Shown in pieces: positions 32,068-35,873 of a stretch of DNA of 35,873 bases (positions are counted from its first letter, which is position 1; each line of letters starts with the position of its first letter). The notes beneath the pieces are model-generated. The model saw nothing but the letters and a program-made list of their open reading frames with translations. It made no database searches and was not told where the DNA came from. The DNA lies in contig JAKQEI010000126.1 of the NCBI GenBank assembly GCA_029573495.1, positions 1 through 35,873 on the forward strand. The letters run 5' to 3'. The DNA is from Bacteroidota bacterium. Its GTDB lineage: Bacteria > Bacteroidota > Bacteroidia > Flavobacteriales_F > PHOS-HE28. The position numbers were made by a program, and so were the translations under genes.

Positions 32068-33192
32068 ATGTTGAGCATCTGGGAATCTGAACACTTCCAT
32101 CCGCAGCCGGACATCGTGGTGATCGGTGGTGGTATCGTCGGTCTTTTCACTGCCCTCTTCCACAAACGCAGGCATCCCGATCATTCGGTGGTCGTGCTGG
32201 AACGCGGCGCCCATCCGATCGGAGCCAGCGTGAAGAACGCAGGGTTCGCATGTTTCGGAAGTCCAAGCGAACTGCTCGCCGATATGGACAAGGAAGGTGA
32301 GGATGCCATGCTCGCCCGCGTGGAGGAACGCTGGAAAGGGTTGCTTGAACTCAGGTCCGAACTCGGCGATTCCCGGATCGGGTTCGAAGCGACCGGAGGA
32401 CACGAGATCTATCCTTGGCATACCAAGGGATACACGGCCGTGGCCGATCGGTTCAATGCGTTGAACGATTCGCTTCGACCGATCTTCGGAGAACAGGTAT
32501 TCGTTCAGGATGATGAGGCGATAACCCGCTTCGGACTTACCGGCGTTGGTCACCTCGTTCGCACGAGGCTGGAAGGTCCATTGGACAGTGGCAGGCTCAT
32601 GTCCACCTTGCTGCGGAAAGTGGTGGCGGAAGGCGTCCTCTTTCGGCCACTTACCGAGGTAACGGGACTGGAGGAAACGCCTCGAGGCGTTTCCTTGAGC
32701 ACGAAGGGGGGCCAACCGATCAGGACCGCCATGGTGGCGATCTGTACCAATGGCTACACGCGTGAACTCATGCCCGACCTGCCGGTGGCGCCAGCACGTG
32801 GCCAGGTGCTCAAGACCTTCCCGGTCCCCGGGCTCAAGCTCCGCGGCACCTTCCACTATGACGAGGGTTACTTCTACTTCCGCGACCACGCTGGCGGTGT
32901 GCTACTGGGAGGTGGCAGGAATCTTGACCTCATTGGAGAAACGACAACGGAAGAAGGCTCCACCGAACTGATCCAGGACGCTTTGGAGCACTTGCTGCGC
33001 ACCGTTATCCTGCCTGGCCAGCCCTTCAAGATCGAACGTCGTTGGAGCGGGATCATGGGCATGTGCCCGACGAAATCCCCGATCATTGAACGCCGTTCCG
33101 AGCGCATCGTGGTAGCCGCCGGACTTGGTGGCATGGGCGTGGCTATTGGGATCCGCGTCGCCCGCCGAGCCGCAGCGTTACTGGACCAATGA
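32068..33192 (+). CDS. FAD-dependent oxidoreductase of the DAO family
   Basis: A 374-residue cytoplasmic flavoenzyme of the D-amino-acid oxidase/glycine oxidase-like family. The N-terminal dinucleotide-binding motif is IVVIGGGIVGLFTAL (GGGIVG at 20-25), with the adenine-ribose Glu at the end of strand two (VVVLERG). The motif GASVKNAGFACFGSPSE follows, as in this subgroup. Substrate-domain strands (GTFHYDEGYFYFRD, LGGGRNLDL) and a C-terminal FAD-contacting segment (AAGLGGMGVAIGIRVAR) are present. It probably oxidises an amine or amino acid, but the substrate cannot be read from the sequence. It diverges from the giant repeat gene and is closed by a strong hairpin 1 bp after its stop. Confidence 0.88.
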   Translation: MLSIWESEHFHPQPDIVVIGGGIVGLFTALFHKRRHPDHSVVVLERGAHPIGASVKNAGFACFGSPSELLADMDKEGEDAMLARVEERWKGLLELRSELGDSRIGFEATGGHEIYPWHTKGYTAVADRFNALNDSLRPIFGEQVFVQDDEAITRFGLTGVGHLVRTRLEGPLDSGRLMSTLLRKVVAEGVLFRPLTEVTGLEETPRGVSLSTKGGQPIRTAMVAICTNGYTRELMPDLPVAPARGQVLKTFPVPGLKLRGTFHYDEGYFYFRDHAGGVLLGGGRNLDLIGETTTEEGSTELIQDALEHLLRTVILPGQPFKIERRWSGIMGMCPTKSPIIERRSERIVVAAGLGGMGVAIGIRVARRAAALLDQ

Positions 33193-33193
33193 A

Positions 33194-33219
33194 GAAGGGA
33201 CCACCACAGTGGTCCCTTC
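33194..33219. terminator. Bidirectional terminator between the oxidoreductase and tRNA-Thr
   Basis: GAAGGGACCAC (33194-33204) pairs perfectly with GTGGTCCCTTC (33209-33219) around a 4-nt loop. It is placed right after the + strand stop and 6 bp beyond the 3' end of the minus-strand tRNA, so it can serve both. Confidence 0.75.
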
Positions 33220-33224
33220 CAGAG

Positions 33225-33296
33225 AGCCCCCCGCCGGATTTGAACCGGCGACCTGCTCATTACGAATGAGCTGCTCTACCGCTGAGCTAGGGAGGC
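33225..33296 (-). tRNA. tRNA-Thr (anticodon CGT)
   Basis: Complete 72-nt cloverleaf on the minus strand. Acceptor GCCTCCC pairs with GGGGGGC (one T-G pair). D arm GCTC/GAGC, anticodon arm GCTCA/TGAGC with loop TTCGTAA giving anticodon CGT, and T arm GCCGG/CCGGC with loop TTCAAAT. The discriminator base is T and the 3' CCA is not encoded, so it must be added. It reads ACG threonine codons. Confidence 0.96.
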
Positions 33297-33325
33297 ATGA
33301 TCGTCAGGCTCGCCCGACGGGGGCG

Positions 33326-33333
33326 CAAATGTA
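33326..33333 (-). promoter_or_regulatory. -7 element of the tRNA-Thr gene
   Basis: Minus-strand TACATTTG, a perfect TAnnTTTG, 29 bp upstream of the mature tRNA 5' end. Because the downstream gene is certain, this is good support for the motif as the genome's main promoter element. Confidence 0.65.
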
Positions 33334-33451
33334 GGGATCGGGACGATCCGTCGGGGATCCCTCCCAGTGGTACGAACCCATGGCCATGCGGTGGACCCGG
33401 CGACCCGATGCACACCCTGCTGCGTGGGGCCGCGCATCACCTGTGCGATCC

Positions 33452-34105
33452 CTACCCAACACCGAACCGGAATGCCAGCGAGAACTGGGCGAGCACGCCT
33501 CCTGTCCGTAAGGTGGCGTCAAAGAAGTCCGTGACACTCGCATTGTTCACCTCCATGCTCCGGAGCTCCATCCGCGTGGCCAGATAGCGCAGGTCGAATC
33601 CAAGCCCGAAGCTGCTACCCAGTCCGATGGCAAGCCCGGTCCCAAGGCCGAAGGCCCCACCAGCATAACGTGCATCCACCTCGGGGTCCTTGTCCGTGAT
33701 ACGCAGAGCGGCTCCGCCCAGGTGGATGGATGCATGCCAAGCAAGCCGGTCGGCATTGACAATGTAGAAACGTGGTTCGATGGCCATATTGAACAGGCTG
33801 TTCTGCTGATCCGTGCTGGCCGTGTCGGGCACATAGCTCCCGGGTTCCATCATCAGACCGAGCGAGAAACGATCCCGAACTCCGTAGCTCACCTGGAGCG
33901 GGAAAGTCACCGTCGCCGCTCCGTCCGTGTGTGTTTCGGTCCATGTCAGACCCAGGACGCGATACCTACCTTCCTGTTCAGTCCCATGTGCACCGATGGC
34001 CGTTCCGACGCTCACATGGACCATCCCTTTCTGCGCGTATTGGGCGATCGCTGTAGTGAACGGTATCGATAGGAATCCGGCAAGAATGTGGGCTCGTAGG
34101 TGCAT
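33452..34105 (-). CDS. Putative outer-membrane beta-barrel protein
   Basis: A 217-residue exported protein. The signal peptide is residues 1-22 (LAGFLSIPFTTAIAQ). The mature protein is a series of amphipathic strands with Gly and aromatic residues: GMVHVSVGTAIGAHG, VTFPLQVSYGVRDRFSLGLM, NMAIEPRFYIVNADRLAWH, FGLGTGLAIGLGSSFGLGFD and a final LAQFSLAFRFGVG. About eight to ten strands fit a small barrel. It is not close enough to a named family for a specific role. Confidence 0.75.
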   Translation of the reverse strand: MHLRAHILAGFLSIPFTTAIAQYAQKGMVHVSVGTAIGAHGTEQEGRYRVLGLTWTETHTDGAATVTFPLQVSYGVRDRFSLGLMMEPGSYVPDTASTDQQNSLFNMAIEPRFYIVNADRLAWHASIHLGGAALRITDKDPEVDARYAGGAFGLGTGLAIGLGSSFGLGFDLRYLATRMELRSMEVNNASVTDFFDATLRTGGVLAQFSLAFRFGVG

Positions 34106-34124
34106 TTGTCAGGAACCTGGCCCG

Positions 34125-34132
34125 CAAAGGTG
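34125..34132 (-). promoter_or_regulatory. -7-like element of the outer-membrane protein gene
   Basis: Minus-strand CACCTTTG, one mismatch from TAnnTTTG, 19 bp before ATG 34105. Confidence 0.4.
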
Positions 34133-34184
34133 GACATCATTCCGGTTCGGGAATCCGAGGTTGTGGCATATCCGGGACGGTTCC

Positions 34185-34217
34185 CTTGCACGTGGACTTG
34201 CCGATGCGTTAGCTTTC
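34185..34217 (+). promoter_or_regulatory. Possible promoter of the 67-aa gene
   Basis: TTG (34185-34187), 22 bp, then TAGCTTTC (34210-34217), one mismatch from TAnnTTTG; 36 bp before ATG 34254. Confidence 0.4.
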
Positions 34218-34253
34218 GGCCCGTTTCAGGACCATGAGCGCCTCATTCCCCCA

Positions 34254-34457
34254 ATGACCGTGAAGCAGGAGAACACTGAGAACGCATCGCCTAATGAGGC
34301 GGAACAGCAGGCATCACCTTCACTGGAGGGTTATCAGGCTGGTGAGAACCATGGATTCTGTCCTCAGAAGGAACTGAACCTGCCCGCCAGTTATGAAGAG
34401 GTGGTAGCCCGGCTGAAACGCCTGCAGGGGATGCGGGCGATGGAGTCGCTTAACTAG
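34254..34457 (+). CDS. Small acidic protein of unknown function (67 aa)
   Basis: ATG 34254 starts a 67-residue protein: an acidic, disordered N-terminal half (Glu/Asn/Gln/Ser-rich) and a helical C-terminal half with ELNLPASYEEVVARLKRLQG. A single cysteine lies in HGFCPQKE. No family is recognised. The start is chosen because the longer in-frame reading crosses the divergent promoter region and overlaps the opposite gene; a promoter-like pair lies just upstream. It probably encodes a real small protein, but conservation is untested. Confidence 0.5.
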   Translation: MTVKQENTENASPNEAEQQASPSLEGYQAGENHGFCPQKELNLPASYEEVVARLKRLQGMRAMESLN

Positions 34458-34647
34458 TCATCTGTCCGTTATCAGGCTCGAGCAGAGGTTCGGGTCAACG
34501 CTTTGACGTCCGACCAGTGGGCTTGGAAGTCCGATGGAGCGGTCGTTAACTTCCGCCTTCCTCCGCGCGTCCACTTCGGACCGTGACCCATGGCCCGGGG
34601 GGGACCTCCACGGTGGCATGTCACTCCAACATCCACCTCAATCCCCC

Positions 34648-34651
34648 TTTG
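34648..34651 (+). promoter_or_regulatory. Possible -7 TTTG directly before the EF-G-like gene
   Basis: TTTG ends 4 bp before ATG 34656; the TA half of the element is replaced by CC, so this is a weak promoter call. The layout mirrors that at 4581-4590. Confidence 0.3.
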
Positions 34652-34655
34652 TGCC

Positions 34656-35873
34656 ATGAAAGTCTTCGATGCCAAACACATCAAGAACATCGCTCTTCTC
34701 GGTGCCCACGGATGCGGCAAGACCACGCTGGCCGAAACCATGCTCTTCGAAGCGGGTCTGATCCAACGCCGCGGCCGAGTCGAGGACAGGAACACCGTAA
34801 GTGACCACCATGAGCTCGAGCACGAGCGCGGCAGTAGCGTGTACAGCACGGTGCTGCACACCGAGTGGCGCAACTACAAGATCAACATCATCGACACGCC
34901 GGGACTTGACGACCTGGTCGGCGAGACGATACCGGCGCTGCGCGTGGCCGACACCTGCGTACTGCTGCTGAGCGCGCCGCATGGCGTGGAAGTGGGTACC
35001 GACCTCGTTTGGGAACACCTCGCCCATTACGACCGCCCTGTCATCATCGGCGTGAACCAGCTCGACCACCCCAATGCCGACTTCGACGGCACGGTGGCGC
35101 AGGCGCGCGAGCACTTCGGCGGTGCAGTGACGGTGATGCAGTATCCGGTTGAGCAGGGCGACGGCTTCCACCGCATCATCGACCTGCTGAAGATGACGAT
35201 GTACGTGTTCAAGGACGCCGGGGGCAAGCCCGAGAAGCAGCCGATCCCCGATAGCGAGAAGGAACGTGCCGAGGCCCTCCACAAGGAACTGGTCGAGAAG
35301 GCCGCGGAGAACGATGAGAACTTGATGGAGCACTACTTCGACAAGGGCGAGCTCGATGAGGACGAGATGCGCAAGGGCCTCAAGCAAGGCATGATGAAGC
35401 GCACATGCTACCCGGTGTTCTGCCTGAGCGCGGCGCGCAACATGGGCAGCGGCCGGCTCATGGGATTCATTGACAACGTGGCGCCCGCTGCGCTGGAGAT
35501 GCCCGCCGAAGACCTCGTGGGCGGCGGCCAGCTCGAATGCCGCGCCGATGGCCCAACGGTGCTCTTCACCTTCAAGACCATGATCGAGCCGAAGGCGGGA
35601 CACATCACCTTATTCAAGGTGATGAGCGGCGAAGTGCGCGAAGGCATGGAACTCGTGAACGACAACACGGGCACCACCGAACGCATCGGCCAGCTCTTCA
35701 TCGTGGATGGCAAGGAGCGCGATCACGTGGAACGCCTGGTGGCCGGCGACATCGGCGGCACCATCAAATTGAAGGACACCGCAACCGCCCACACGCTGCA
35801 CGCGCCGGGCAAGGCCGTGAAACTGCAGCCCATCGCCTTCCCCGAGCCCCGTCTGCGCCAGGTGATACGCGCC
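34656..35873 (+). CDS. EF-G-like translational GTPase paralogue (partial, runs off the window)
   Basis: An open frame of 406 codons without a stop, cut by the window edge. It belongs to the EF-G superfamily: N-terminal G domain (about 1-270) and the start of domain II (from about 300, GPTVLFTFKTMIEP and GHITLFKVMSGEVREGMEL). P-loop GAHGCGKT is at residues 16-23. It departs from canonical EF-G in two G motifs: DTPGL (80-84) in place of DTPGH, so the usual catalytic histidine is a leucine, and NQLD (134-137) in place of NKxD. The RF3 in this same window keeps both. A Bacteroidota EF-G paralogue with this start (MKVFDAKHIKNIALLG) is known to me as a conserved family, not the housekeeping fusA. 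Altered or slow GTP hydrolysis is inferred. Confidence 0.88.
   Translation, partial: MKVFDAKHIKNIALLGAHGCGKTTLAETMLFEAGLIQRRGRVEDRNTVSDHHELEHERGSSVYSTVLHTEWRNYKINIIDTPGLDDLVGETIPALRVADTCVLLLSAPHGVEVGTDLVWEHLAHYDRPVIIGVNQLDHPNADFDGTVAQAREHFGGAVTVMQYPVEQGDGFHRIIDLLKMTMYVFKDAGGKPEKQPIPDSEKERAEALHKELVEKAAENDENLMEHYFDKGELDEDEMRKGLKQGMMKRTCYPVFCLSAARNMGSGRLMGFIDNVAPAALEMPAEDLVGGGQLECRADGPTVLFTFKTMIEPKAGHITLFKVMSGEVREGMELVNDNTGTTERIGQLFIVDGKERDHVERLVAGDIGGTIKLKDTATAHTLHAPGKAVKLQPIAFPEPRLRQVIRA

Noticed and set aside
34638..35603. 321-codon minus-strand frame
   Set aside because: Antisense to the EF-G-like gene, which is open to the window end with clear domain motifs.

Overview
This is a GC-rich (by eye 55-60%) bacterial chromosome segment, most likely from the Bacteroidota and plausibly a GC-rich member of the Flavobacteriales. 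Support: a type IX secretion (T9SS) type A sorting domain on the large surface protein at 18269-22543 and a similar one on the dehydrogenase at 22856-24475; Bacteroidota-type families (DUF4369/TlpA, DUF1987/SiaC, a DUF6787-like membrane protein, the Bacteroidota EF-G paralogue); many exported proteins whose signal peptides end in AQ; almost no Shine-Dalgarno sequences; and the Bacteroidota -7 promoter element TAnnTTTG. That element has six perfect copies, each just upstream of a gene, including the tRNA gene. I see no rRNA, insertion sequence, prophage, integrase or CRISPR array. This reads as core chromosome with lineage-specific envelope genes.

Layout. 1-2.6 kb: osmC, then mnmH-selD, the selenium pathway for tRNA 2-selenouridine. 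2.6-5.1 kb: an AT-hook DNA-binding protein, a sorbosone-dehydrogenase-like secreted protein and a small outer-membrane barrel protein. 5.1-11 kb: a PAP2 phosphatase, a secreted propeller protein, a possible 53-residue protein and a 1233-residue secreted dehydrogenase with PKD and PA14 domains. 11.1-13 kb: a TolB-like propeller lipoprotein, a DUF6787-like protein and a solo Vsr endonuclease. 13-15.7 kb: an exported Ala/Lys/Glu-rich protein facing a three-gene operon of small exported proteins coupled by ATGA overlaps. 15.8-17.7 kb: SiaC-like protein and PIN-PhoH ATPase, separated by a terminator. 18.2-22.5 kb: a large modular T9SS cargo protein. 22.8-27.8 kb: a T9SS-sorted dehydrogenase, release factor 3 and a TlpA-like thioredoxin. 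27.8-32 kb: a 1398-residue exported repeat protein. 32-34.5 kb: an FAD oxidoreductase, tRNA-Thr(CGT), an outer-membrane protein and a small acidic protein. 34.6 kb to the end: an EF-G paralogue cut by the window edge.

How the genes fit together. Most of the window serves the cell envelope: exported sugar-dehydrogenase-like proteins, T9SS cargo, outer-membrane barrels and periplasmic TPR or thioredoxin proteins. A smaller set serves translation and RNA (mnmH, selD, prfC, the EF-G paralogue, tRNA-Thr, phoH). The best candidate for something undescribed is a pair of exported paralogues, at 13062-14267 and 27807-32003. They share an N-terminal beta-domain and a C-terminal module with the core DEYxKVxxKWG...YFxKNG, but their middles differ: a short charged coil in one, twelve TPR-like units in the other, several exactly 67 residues apart. 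No function can be assigned from sequence alone.
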